This document shows, in pieces, positions 1 to 30,600 of a stretch of 64,000 nt of DNA (position 1 is its first letter; every line of letters starts with the position of its first letter). The stretch is from Sycon ciliatum. Lineage: Eukaryota; Porifera; Calcarea; Leucosolenida; Sycettidae. The position numbers and the translations under genes were made by a program. The stretch is from the NCBI RefSeq assembly GCF_964019385.1, contig NC_088650.1, forward strand, positions 30,948,550 to 31,012,549. Reading direction: 5' to 3'. The notes beneath the pieces are model-generated. The model did no database searches and had not been told where the DNA came from. It worked only from the letters and a program-made list of their open reading frames with translations.

Positions 1-16
1 AGGCCTAAGTCGAGGG

Positions 17-84
17 GTCTCCGTTCATGGCTTACTGGGAATATATCTGCAAAATTATATTCCCAGTAAGCCATGAACGGAGAC
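17..84. repeat. Perfect 29-bp inverted repeat (hairpin)
   Basis: Two 29-base arms (17-45 and 56-84) are exact reverse complements around a 10-base spacer; they begin GTCTCCGTTCATGG. A C-run follows. A related string (a form of 'aggcct-taa-tcgaggg' followed by tctccgtt) recurs near 41820, so this is probably the end of a dispersed foldback element rather than a terminator. Seen directly; identity unknown. Confidence 0.75.
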
Positions 85-1776
85 TCCCCCCCCCCCCCCT
101 CCCCCATAGGCATAGGCATCGTCTGTCTGCCCGTAGGGGCAGGAGATGTAGGAGACCTCCGGTTTCAATGAGCTTGACATAGTAAGGGCAGTGTTCATAT
201 CCTCTCCCTCGTCGCCTTTGCCTCCCCAACTGAAGTCAACTACCCAATCCCAGTGACACGACTTTCATGCGTGCTGATGCCTGGCAATCACACACAGTCC
301 ACGAAGTATATGGATGGTGTGCCTTGGCTTCTCCAAGAAAGTTAGTTTATAGTTAGTTCTTCTCAGGTATGCTCGTAGTGTTTCCGGTGTGGTGGTCGTT
401 CATGATGTACGCAACCCACTGGCACTGGTGATACAATCATACATGTACATGTACATGTACGTAAGCCTAAGCGAAGTTAGCATAACGGCGCTAAGAAAAA
501 GAAGAAGGAGTCCCAACTCCTGCAGGCTGCAGCTTGCAATCATCATGTTGGTTCCTGGTTACTGCACGTCCATTGAAAGTTTACTTTCATGACCAATGTT
601 AACATGGATCTAAGGAGAGATTCCTAGACTCACTGTTTTCTTCACTCCCCATAATCCAGGATAACTAATCTTGTTCTTATTCTTTTCTCCCTTTCCATCG
701 TCATCATAACATTGGGCATGATTGCCCGTTTGACTTGCGATGTAAAATAAAAGCAATACTGCCGTGCCTACACTCCACAGACCGTTCCCTGGTCAGTCGG
801 ACACCAGGACACAGGCTCAATGAGTGTGACACCGTACTGCCGTAGTGTAGGCTGTGCGGTCTGCCCTTCCTCCTATCTAGTATCCGTCAAACTCCGACTG
901 CCAGCACTGCAGTGTAAGCATGGTAAGTGCGCGCTCTGCTGCGCCAGAAATCCAGGTTGCCATGCAAACTGCCTTTTGCGCCGCAAGTAACGACGGACAT
1001 GTCGACAGTCAGTGGACAGACTACAAAGCACACACTTCACATGCACTGACCGGACTGCACTGTAGATCAACGTTGTCCTGGTAACGACTGCCCAGAATGA
1101 TCTCGTGGATACATCGAGGGACGGGCGTAAACAATCCGACGTTTCCCTGAGCAGACTCCGAAGGCGGCAGTATTGGGTGGAGAAGAAACAATTTACATGT
1201 TATGGCCAAAGCTGAATTAGGGTAGGGATTGTTTCGAGAAAGCCTCCGAGCAGTCACAGACTACTTACGCTTCGCTGCGGATAATATTTTGCAGCAACAA
1301 TAGTGATTTGTCGAGGTGACGGTATCGTGCATGACCTGCACAACGTCCATTGAGTCCCAGGGAATCGAGATAGACGCGGCAAACGCTGTCCAGAAAAATC
1401 CAGTCGACCAGAGTTCCAGCGAACCTTTTGTGGACGTGACAGCCACCGCTCACCAGCGTGTTGGGTCTCGCATAGTGCCAGTGTATGCCATTACAACAAA
1501 CATCACTGACAGTCGGTAAGCCATTTATTCATAATTATCTTGTTGAAATAATTAATTGACTATGAATAGTATGAGGTTGCAGGATCCCTGCTGAGTTTTC
1601 CACCCCGACTGTAAGAATTCACAATCAAAGGACTTTCATTACGTTCTGGACTAACCAACTTCTGAGGGAACACCGCTGTTGGTCAGATTTCATTCTTCGA
1701 AAACATAAGTATGCAGTGCTGGCAAATTTGTTCATCCGAAATCAGGCACCTTCTCCTGACGTGACCCAACGTACAG
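85..1776. other. No gene recognised
   Basis: I see no supported gene here. Short open frames on both strands lack homology that I recognise and have no convincing splice sites. One plus-strand frame ending near 1519 is followed by a GTAAGC donor-like site but lacks a usable acceptor or start. A poly-C run and a short ATGTAC repeat (about 440-462) are present. Confidence 0.5.
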
Positions 1777-1961
1777 TACCGTATTTTTCGGAGTATAGTG
1801 CGCACCTTTGTATAACGCGCACCCCCAATCTTCATTGGGAGTGCGCACTTCAATCTTCATTGAAGTACATGCATTTCATATTCGGAGCATAGTGCGCACC
1901 TGCGATTTAGGGCCTAAAATAGCACATCAAAAGTGCGCACTATACTCCGGAAAATACGGTA
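1777..1961. mobile_element. MITE with TACCGTATTTTTCGG-type TIRs
   Basis: The terminal inverted repeats begin TACCGTATTTTTCGGAGTAT and end with its near reverse complement (ATACTCCGGAAAATACGGTA). Total length is about 185 bp and there is no coding capacity. Inside, 'gtgcgcac' motifs recur in both orientations. Related ends occur at 29403-29568 and 48515-48687, so this is a dispersed non-autonomous DNA element family. The TA at each end fits a Tc1/mariner-like target. Confidence 0.8.
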
Positions 1962-2412
1962 TGTACTCAACCTAGCAACCACGCTCATACCTCTCTTATC
2001 AGGACCTCGACGTTACTGGCACCTTCGTCTCGCACCCTCTTGGCGAGTTTTAGTGGAAATATTACTACTCATTTTGCAAATATGTGCGGAAATAGTGACG
2101 CCATATGCTAAATCTCTGGCCATTCTCCATCAAAATGTGCGTGATTGAGAGTTAGGGACATTTCCAAGGTATGGACAGTGCCCGGTCCTGGACTGCCGGG
2201 ATAAGAGAGTCTATACTGCTGCCCATACAATCTTTGGCTGTTTCTGTCCAAAGAAAAATCGGAGAGGTTCGTTTTCGAACTGGTCTTAGGATAGAGGGTG
2301 TAGTTTAGGACAGTGTCCGATATATTAGACCGTTTGGCAGCACTGCATTGTTCATTTGCCATTGACAGGAAATGCGTTTCCTTACCTGCATGTACGAGGG
2401 GCGCTCAAAAAG

Positions 2413-5400
2413 TTAAAGGTGCACTCCGGCTTCATTTTCGACGCCAAGTTTTCGATGCCAAGACGAAGGTTGGTGAAAGAGAAGACCCCTCGAACAAGAA
2501 CGAGTCTCCAGAAGCGATCGAGTCGAGCAGGAAGACGACTTTTGAATTTCGCCGAGCGAGCGCTGATGACGTAATGAGGGATTAGCTTGCCAGTGGAAAT
2601 GCATCTGCGCACATACATTTCACATACTTTTTGGCCAATTTTCAATCGAAGAGGAGGTTGTTTTCTATGTTCTCTCAACGTCGTGAGCGATCCCGTCTTC
2701 TATACCCTTCCAGGTACCCTGAAGGTCCTCCAGAGGAGAATTTATCTCCAGCAAAGCGTTGTTGATCCGCTAAATTCGTCTCGAGACATATTCACCCAGT
2801 GCAGTGCTGACAAATGTAAAATGTTGAATCTGTGATAATTGTCGACGATGGACAGAAAGGTTGATAGCCGCTGTCGCAGGGAAAGTGAAGCTGCTGGAAG
2901 TAACAACGGGGAGCTTGTTAGCATCACTTGATCAAAGCAGCTAGACGGAATCGGGGAGTACTGACTATTTGTCTCGCCCTCAGTTTAGTGAATTTTATGA
3001 TCAGAAACTTTTTCGATCAGGATCCCTTCTACAAGATGTGTAGGACAGGTGATTTCTGAACTTGACGATATGGAGACCGACCAGTAGACCTACCAACAAC
3101 GTGTACCTGCAGGAAATTCACCCAAGGCTATTGCTAATGCTATCCTCTTCAGTGGCTGTTGTTTTTTTAGTAAAAATATGTTCACTTCTCTCAACATTCT
3201 CCTGCATGGCGGCAAGAAGGTGCGCTATGGAATTCAACGCCACAATCTTCGCCTAGCTGTGGATGAAGCATGGTCAAGTCATGGCAGTACATATACTTGA
3301 ACCAGATGAGAAATTGAAGTTCATTTGTGATGCGAAGTTTGACAGCCCCAGTGACCGAGTCAAGCGTTGTCTTTTGCCGTGGCACAAATTGCTGAAGAAT
3401 CCGAGATGGTCTTGGAATTATGCACATGGATACTACCAGAAATAATGGTGGCATGAACCATTGTGGAATCGGACAGCTCACGGAGAATACTGGAATAGCT
3501 CAAGTATCTCTAGGCGATTGTAAATCCTGTTCTTGCTGATAGCTTCGGCCTGCTGCGCCCGTCCATGTACAATGATGGGAACATGCATTTCTGTTTTCTA
3601 CATATTTGCTATCTACTGTACTGTGGTATTACAGTTGCAGGTCCCTTATATAGAATTATGTTCAACCCTCCCCCCCCCCCCCCCCACACACACACACACA
3701 TAAATATGAACTAACAATTTCACTGTTGGACTCGCCGGCGGCTAGAGAGCAAAGCAAAGAAAAGAATTATAGCAAAGAAAAGGACCAGGGAACTACAAGT
3801 TACGCTATAATGTACACGAACAATTTCACTGTATTTGAAATAATTTTTTTTGATACCCTGAGAACTCTGAAACTTTGCAGCACTGTGGATTATATGTGGA
3901 TACAACATTTATGGAAGGAACACATAGTTCAAATAATTATAGCACTGAATTGTTGAGATTATGAGCACATTCCAATCAGTACTCTACATATTTATAAGTG
4001 GTGGCAATCGTTAGGAATAGGTCGTGAGTTGTCAGAGTGCTCTAGTATATGAGAGAATGTTTTGTTTGTCTAATCGACGGCTAGTTTGAAGCCAGAGTTG
4101 TTTGAACTTGCTTCAGTCGACTTGATTCTGGACAGTAGTCGAAGGAGTACTATGAAGTATACCCCAGGCGTAGTCTGTAAGGTATCTCGTGAGAATTCTG
4201 TCGGTACACATCAGGTATCAGCTTGCAAAGATGGCTCCTCTCTGTTTCTTGAAAGCCTGTATAGTTGGACTGTGGCTCCAGCGATTCCCTTCTCAGAGCA
4301 GGTACCATACCCAATACGGTCAATGCATATTGGACAGACCTGTGTGCACAACAGAAATAGTGGAGAGAAATCTCTCAGCTCATGAACACATCAGTGAAGT
4401 TTGAACTGCCGTTGTTTGTGGCCATCAGTATAAACCTATCGACTATAAGAATAATGTGCAAAAAAACCTCTATAACTACAGCTGGGGCCATGGAATTATA
4501 AAGCATCTAACTTAGGGAACTGCCAATTCTGGTCGGAGTTGCGTTCGAGACCTGCAATTCATGATGGCTATCATATGTTGCATTGACCAGAGATCATATA
4601 AAACTTCCATGCCACATTGAAACACGCACTACTTTCGAGTACTTTGGTATCCCCCACCAAATGGGCATTCGTTCCCGGGGTGGCAGGCGTCACCATTCGT
4701 TATGCCTGGATCAGATTTCATTGACCCCAACTGTCATGAAGAATCATTTTTACTTTGACTGGATTTCAGTACAAGTTAGTTGTAGAACTGCAGAATAAAT
4801 TTTGTTGTATTTGGGCAACCATTTCTCTACAAACGGTCTATTTGGAATTTTTTTTTTATCAAATACATGTCTAAATTCCACATCTACCCAAATCGGAATA
4901 CTTGATCACGTATTCAGTCCTACACGGAATGTTTAGAAAACGCCAGGGAATAGGAATTTGCTAACGAGCACTCCAGGCCAGGGTACTAGCATAAGAACAA
5001 AACAAGATAAAAACTCACCAGTATACTTGTAGTAATTCATGTCGGTGTAATATTCACGATCAGCAACGAGGCACCCTCCGATTTGGTCAAGCTGCTTTGA
5101 AGTCTGGTTGTTCAGGTGATACAAACGGGCTCCCCGTTGTTACTTCCAGCAGCTTCACTCTCCCTGCGACAGCGGCTATCAGCCTCTCCCTCCATCGTCG
5201 ACAATTATCACAGATTCAACATTCTACATTTATCAGCACTGCACTAGGTGAATATGTCTCGAGACGAATTTAGCGGATCAACAACGCTTCGATGGAGATA
5301 AATTCTCCTCTGGAGGACCTTCAGGGTACCTGGAAGGGTATAGAAGACGGGATCGCTCACGGCTTTGGGAGAACATAGCAAACAACCTCTTCCTCGATTG

Positions 5401-5631
5401 AAAATTGGCCAAAAAGTGTGTGAAATGTATGTGCGCAGATGCATTTCCACTGGCAAGCTAATCCCTCATTACGTCATCAGCGCTCGCTCGGCCGAAATTC
5501 AAAAGTCGTCTTCCTGCTCGACTCGATCGCTTCTGGAGAATCGTTCTTGTTCGAGGGGTCTTCTCTTTCACCTACCTTCGTCTTGGCATCGAAAACTCGG
5601 CGTCGAAAATGAAGCCGGAGTGCCCCTTTAA
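2413..5631 (+). mobile_element. Kolobok-like DNA transposon with ~0.5 kb TIRs, TTAA-flanked
   Basis: Very long terminal inverted repeats lie at 2413-2914 and 5129-5631; they are near-perfect reverse complements. The outer ends read TTAAAGGTGCACTCCGG and CCGGAGTGCCCCTTTAA, giving a TTAA target site at both edges. TTAA sites are known for the Kolobok and piggyBac superfamilies. The interior (about 2.2 kb) carries the decayed coding remnant described separately. The element sits just upstream of the SLFNL1-like gene, so its right TIR may contribute to that gene's promoter region (inference). Confidence 0.85.
3110..3445 (+). pseudogene. Decayed transposase remnant (Kolobok-type, tentative)
   Basis: The plus-strand translation around 3130-3445 is broken across frames. 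It keeps pieces resembling the catalytic core of the THAP/Kolobok transposase family: a stretch of the type 'ILFSG...FFSK...LNI...Y.IQR' near 3140-3245, then CDAKFDSPSDRVKRC (about 3325-3370). In the family that position holds a GDGR-DSPGh-AKYG motif; here the second Asp context is kept but the glycines are lost. There are many stops and no long frame, so it cannot encode an active enzyme. The family call rests on these short matches and the TTAA ends; piggyBac is the main alternative. Confidence 0.45.
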
Positions 5632-5734
5632 TGTTTCCTACATGAAAATGAAGAAGGGCAGTGTTTTGCTAAAAAAGCTGTTTTTCCGAAAAATATGGCT
5701 ACTTCTGAACAGTATACATGTATGTACGCACACA

Positions 5735-5738
<4 letters not shown>

Positions 5739-5828
<90 letters not shown>

Positions 5829-5858
5829 CGTGCGTGTGTGCGTGCGTGTGTGTGTGTA
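5739..5858. repeat. (GT)n microsatellite
   Basis: About 120 bases of GT dinucleotides, ending in GTGC variants. It lies just upstream of the SLFNL1-like start codon. Confidence 0.95.
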
Positions 5859-5915
5859 TATGCAGACCTGGAACACAGCTATTATCTGTAGGTAGCAGCG
5901 AGGAGGAGGAGGACA

Positions 5916-24735
<18,820 letters not shown>

Positions 24736-25430
24736 ACCCAGCTTTGTTGATATGCCATGCCACTAGTCACAAACCGACTTACCAGTTCGCTAGACTCGAT
24801 ACTCTCGGTGATACTACAGATGGTCACTAGACTACATGCCATCACCACACTATTGGACTTTAAAATTTGCGTGCACTAAGTTATGTGAGATTCACTGTGC
24901 TCCTGATGCATCTGAGTTGCCGTATCTTCAAGATCATCGAGAGAATGCTGCAACACCAGAAAATCAACGGCAAGCACTGAGAACCCCTAATCTCACCTTT
25001 GCCAACTGCCCGCAGTGGGATGGCTTGCGGATCCCAATGCCAGGGAAGCTGATCCCAACTAACTAACCTGACCGGCAGCACACTTGAACAACATAATAAT
25101 TATAGCTACGAAAATGTTTTATGACTGAAAGAGGAATCTTGAGATAAAATCTGCTGCTCTTCAGCTTTTTCTTCTTTTAGTTTTCCTTTGCATTTTTTTT
25201 AAGTGATCACCCCACCCTTCCCCATACACACACACATACACTCGTCTCTTGTCCCAGCTGAAATCTTGTGCTGCAGTCACGTGATGATATCAAGTGTTAC
25301 TGTACATTCCATTCCACTTGGCGGTGTATTACCAGTAGTCAGTACCATACACGAGCCATCTGTTGTCGCTGTCACCTGTTCAAGATGCACTACTTTGCTG
25401 GTTGATATAAAGTTTACATTGACCATATAA
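24736..25430. other. 3' flank of the SLFNL1-like gene, no gene
   Basis: The first ~225 bases after the stop codon match the sequence after the duplicated last exon (36467-36697), so this is probably 3'UTR or flank. Homology stops near 24962 / 36697. No further coding was recognised before the LINE fragment. Confidence 0.5.
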
Positions 25431-25449
25431 TTACATTGTTTCCGGTGGG

Positions 25450-25800
25450 ACAGATACATGTAGGTCAACTGTCAGTATGTCTCGCTTGTCAAATAGAATA
25501 TGCTCACGTACGAGTAGGTACCGTATCGTGGCCTCAAGGTAACAGGTAAATAGTACCGGTGACAAACTGTCACCCTGGGCCTGAGAGATACCCGTGGATG
25601 TACTGATGATCCCTTGCCAAGCCGAACTTTCAGTTTTGTGTTGCTAAGGAGCACTATGATCATCCTTGCTTCATCACGATCAATGACTCTAGTCATCACC
25701 TCGAGTAGCTTGGCTCTTCTTACAGTGTCATTATGCTTTTGACAAGTCCACTCCCAGAATCGAGCATCACCGTCTAAATCGTTGGGCCTTTGATGTAATC
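25450..25800 (-). mobile_element. LINE reverse transcriptase fragment
   Basis: The minus strand encodes a non-LTR reverse transcriptase piece: a VRRAKLLEVMTRVIDRDEAR helix, then LLSNTKLKVRLGKG, followed after a frame change by GISQAQGDSLSPVLFTCYLE. This matches the conserved (G.pQGd.lSPvLF) block of LINE RTs. It is only about 115 codons long and lacks the catalytic YxDD block, so it is a dead fragment. It lies between the SLFNL1-like and ABHD13 genes. Confidence 0.7.
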
Positions 25801-26043
25801 CATCGGCAAGTCCGTACGATGTGATTGTCAGCCGTGGCTACGTTTCGGCCTTGATGCACTCTGTGATGGATATATTATTGATACCAGTATTGATATTATA
25901 TTTTCAAGGATTCTCCAGAGGCAAATGGATGCCTATCAAAGGGATTCTCCCGGGGAAAGAAGTAAAGGTGGCTGTCATGAGAGAGGGAAGAAGGGACATT
26001 ATAAGGTGAAAAATAAGAATAATACAAACAGGAACAGTAGAAG

Positions 26044-26300
26044 CTACTTGCGAAATTTCGGTATACCTTGCACAGAATACTTGTGGTGCAGATAGTGTCT
26101 ACGCATAGCAACAGTAAATCGGCTAGCGGATGTCAGACAGCGGATTTCTTCGGGCATCTTATTCCAGGCAACACTGAGACAAAATAGAGGGGATTGAGTG
26201 AAGTATGTACCAGACTTAGGGAGAATCATAGAAGATGGAGACAGGAAGCTGTCAACCCTGGGCGGGCATTACTCTACGCAGGGTGATAATTGACAAGCAT
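26044..26300 (-). mobile_element. LINE ORF2 C-terminal fragment (tentative)
   Basis: The minus-strand translation contains LFCLSVAWNKMPEEIRCL followed by SRFTVAMRRHYL. This resembles the 'WN.LP..i....s...F...l..hl' tail of CR1/Jockey-type LINE reverse transcriptases. Same strand as the RT fragment at 25450-25800, so both may come from one insertion. Confidence 0.55.
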
Positions 26301-27360
26301 TCAAGTTGACATTGACAGGCATTTGAGGATTCTGTTAGGATGATTGGGCGAATGCTGGTAAGAGCCCCCTAGGCTATGGTTTCCTTGGCTTGGGTAAGGG
26401 TACGAGGGTATCGCATTCTAGGTCCAGATCCCCCCCCCCCCCCCTCCTCAAAGCACTAGTTGAGTATCCACCGGACGTGATTTCCTGGCGTACCTGGTCA
26501 CCACCGCCACCATACTTCTTTAGACTAGTTCAGTACAATAGTATAGTAGTTCCGCAGGGATATGGGGATACCGCCTGGGCCTGCTGCACACTGGCATTTG
26601 AGAGATGTCTCTGCCGCCGTCGTCTCTGCCAGTGTGATTGGTGTGTCCAGGTTCGGCTTTTCTCAGTGTGGTTTGTTTGCAGACGATGGTGCCTGTTGGG
26701 TCAGTTGGTGACCGAAGTGTACTGCAATCCTCTCGGAGGCAACATACACGTTTGCGATTGTTCTGCCTGACACGTCCCAAACGCTTGTCCAACTAATAAT
26801 GCATGACGGGCCGCGGGTCTTCAATTTCAAGTTCTCTGTAGCATCTTAGCATCACGAAACAGTCTTTGAGGTTTTCCACCTACACAAAGTGAGTCCAGGT
26901 ATGCCTTCGCATTCTGACATTCATAGCGAGGTTGCGCTCATGTTTTTGACAACCTGCCAGCTAGCTAAAGAATGGAACATAAAAAATAGCAGCAGGTAAC
27001 AGGTTGTCTGTTGCGGATTTCGTACTGTTTTGTAGAGACGACTGCGAAGTGTGGATCGCGTGTCGCCTTGGCACCGTGTAGTAACAACGACCATACTCCC
27101 ATAGTCTCCCTCGCAACGGATGCCAGGAATTTGCTAGGGAGCAGTGGGTAGACTCTACGTCGTAGTATGAATAGCGCTTACCAGGCTTCATATTGGCAGT
27201 AAAATCATCCCCCGGACCGAAGTTTGATCCGACAATGGAGATATTCAGAATGTAGAAAGCATAATTATGTTGGAAAATCACAGGTGACCATGTCCATGTG
27301 AAGGAATATTGTGCGCTGGCGTGTATCTCCGGCAGTCATAAGACGCAGAGTACTGGCACC

Positions 27361-27617
27361 ATGATTCGGCAGAGTTTATTATTACGCCTGCGTTCTACGC
27401 AGGCTGTGCTGAAAGTCATTCTAACGCGATGTTGGAAATCGTGCAGTGCTGCGTGCTTGGTGTTGTTCCTGCTCTACTGGGTATATCTGGTATATGGTGG
27501 TGCTGCCATGCTGACCGTTACTTGCTTACTATCCATAGTGTTACTAGGAGCGTTCTATCATTATCAGGTGAGAGAAAGAGAGAGAGACACACACACACAC
27601 ACACACACGCGCACACG

Positions 27618-27654
<37 letters not shown>

Positions 27655-30600
27655 CAGGGACGTCGGAAGGTATTTTAGTGTGGTACGGTCAGCCATCTAA
27701 AGTGCAAGTTACTCTTGGGGGAGGGGTGGCCGAGCCGAAAATTTTGGAAATTTAGAGTCCAGACCAGTGTATTTTATTGATTCGCTGGGTACCTAGGGCA
27801 AAAAGTGGTACGGTCAATACCGTAGTGACCGTACCGTGTCCGACGCCCCTGCACACACTAGGCCATTAGCTTTTGGCCAGCTGTGCTCTCCATGTACACG
27901 TGCTATGACGTTGTCCTCCACATGCTGAATTCACACTTGCTATGCTTTTACAAAGGCTAGTGTGGACTCAGCCCTCGTTGAACTCAACGTGCCCACACAC
28001 ACAGTATGTGGGGCGCCCCAACATCGAAATTCAAACAGGATAAGTGAGAAGTACAACTGGAATTTGCGGAATCAAAAACACGATATCTGATGAGTTCAAA
28101 GCGGATCAGTCGGGGGAGTGAACTTCCTGAAAAGAGAAAAAATGCCATACCCACCAGGACTCAAACCCGAGACCTTGCTTGTCATGAGCAATGCTCTAAC
28201 CATCTGAGCTATGGGACCAGGCCGAACCTAGAAGGCGCTGGCAAGTTTTTCACTCCATAGGAGTGAAGAGCTCATGACAAGCAAGGTCCCAGGCTCAAGT
28301 CCTGGTGGGTGTGCTATTTTTTCTCTTTTCAGGCAGTTCACTTCCCCGACTGATCCTTTGAATTTTGAAGTTCTCCCAATCCTATAAAGTATCCAGTGAG
28401 TGTTGCTGTTTGTGTATTTTCTGCCTCCAATGTCCAGGACTCATACCTGTACCTACCCGAGACACCAGACGGTTCGCGGCAATTTGTGGCAACCCCAATG
28501 GAGCTCTCGTTGCCTTACGAGGATATCTACTTGCGTACAGAGGACGGAGTGCGGATACACGCCTACTTTATCAAACAACGTATGTCCTAGCGTGTTTTTA
28601 CAGTGCTGCTCCGGAATATCCGGTCGCGTGAGTCAAGTAAGCGCCTGGCAGCGCTGTGCAGCCCTAGCCCTGTCAACACTGGGCTGTGGGCTGGTGCAGG
28701 ATGCAAACTATTTATTCACTTTTGAAGTGCTGAATCAGTGGCAGTGCATGTTGCCAAATATGGAATGTATGAGTAAAGCGTGTGAGTACGCTGGGATCAG
28801 GAATGCACTGCTCAGCACTCCACACAATCACCTCTGAGTGGCTGTGTGGAGTGTTGTTGGTACAAGCTATGTAATTGTGCAAGGGGCTTATACCATAATA
28901 ATGCGTACATTTGCTTTAGAATCTTTAGAGCCACACAAGTTGGGTGGCATGTTCCTTTGAGTCCTTGTACCGTGGTTTGACCGTATCGTCTAATGGTCTT
29001 GCCAGTACTGTCATCCACATGCGTGTACATCCGCCAACATTCTTCACAGCTAAGACTTTCAGCTTGTGCTTGTCTTGCCGGGTTGCGCTCACCTTCCCCT
29101 CCGATGTTATTTCTATAACTTAGAACCTTCCAAGTTGGAAGGCTGTTGGAGTGCACACCCAAGACGTGCTAGAGCTGATTGGCAGTTAGTTGTAGAACGC
29201 CAATACCGTTGGTCAGTGTCGTGCAATGTTATCGCATGAGCTGACCGTCAAGTAACTGATGGTGTCAGTGCTGACTGTCAAGTAACTGATGGTGTCAGTG
29301 GACATTCTACTGAGTGTAGCTAGTACTTCCTTGGTCCTTTTCTTCGCAATAAATTAATCCTTGGTTCTCCATCCGAGTCAATACGTGCATTGTGACCATA
29401 TAAAACGTATTTCCCGAATATGAGTCACACCTTTTCACACTAAACTTCTCCGGCAAAGAAGGGGATGTGACTTACAATCGAGTATGACTTCCTACTTTAT
29501 GAATATATTGAAACAATATGGCTCAAATCTGAAAGTGGGGTGCAACTTATAACCGGGGAAATACGGTATCGGCAAGCACACGCTATCAGGACATCGGTCT
29601 TGTTTTCTGTGCTCCGTGTTCGTCCGTGCAGCTCCTGGCATGCTGCAAACTGTGCCCACCATTCTCTTCCTGCACGGTAATGCGGGCAACATTGGCTACC
29701 GCTTGCCCAATGCACAGGCTCTGTATGAAGAATGCCAGTGCAACATTCTCTTACTGGAGTATCGCGGCTTTGGGCGTAGCGATGGTGCACCCAGTGAGGC
29801 TGGTAAGTTCATTGGTTTATTTCATCACCCCATTTATTTTCAAGAATCACACACCCAACTCACAAGGACGCATGCCCCATACCAGCCGAGAAGACAACAA
29901 GGCACTGTTTCGTTGAAGCTACTGTAAACCGCCCAATGTTTGCGTCACTAATTTTTTTGCGATCTCTCAGAACCAGTGAGTTTACTTTGGCGAATGTTCG
30001 CGGAGCACTGTGGCCACACATATACATCCACTGCACTGTTGAAGTTTGATTTCTTGGTGGTTAAAGGGGAAGTTAAGGCAAAAATCAAAATTTCACCAGT
30101 TGTAGTCTTCGGGGTGCTGAGTCGAATGGTCTTGGTCCGAGAAAGCTGAGACGCTCCCTTCCTACTTGAATCCCAATCGAACTCGCGCACTTCCACCGAA
30201 ACTGGGTGACTGCGCCCTATGAGATGGGGATTTGTATGCAAAATGTCACTAAAAGCGCCATTTCGTTCTTATAAAAGCACGGATGACCGCGATTGGCCCA
30301 TATGTTGTAGTCTTTTGGACGCTAAGTTGACTGGTTTTGGTCCGAAAAGGCTGCGATGCAGCGTTCCTCCTTTATTCCCAATCGAACATGGTTGAAGAAG
30401 CGGTCACGTGCTCCTGGGTGCCAAAATCACCTGGTCACCACGCCAGCAGGCGACAACTTTCACACTAAGGTTCAACTCGAGTGACAGGACTGCACCCAAA
30501 AAAGGTCAAAACAGGCTGTAAGTTGTACCCTGCAGGCACGGTGACCAGGTGACTGGTGTACGCAGGAGCACGTGACCGCTTGTTCAACCATGTTCGATTG

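Noticed and set aside
1304-1519. Possible coding exon ending in a GTAAGC donor
   Set aside because: Open frame with plausible codons, but upstream stop and no credible acceptor or ATG in frame, and no recognisable homology.
28150-28226. Functional tRNA gene on the minus strand
   Set aside because: Boxes A and B are present, but the anticodon loop lacks T33 and the acceptor stem does not pair; SINE head is a better call.
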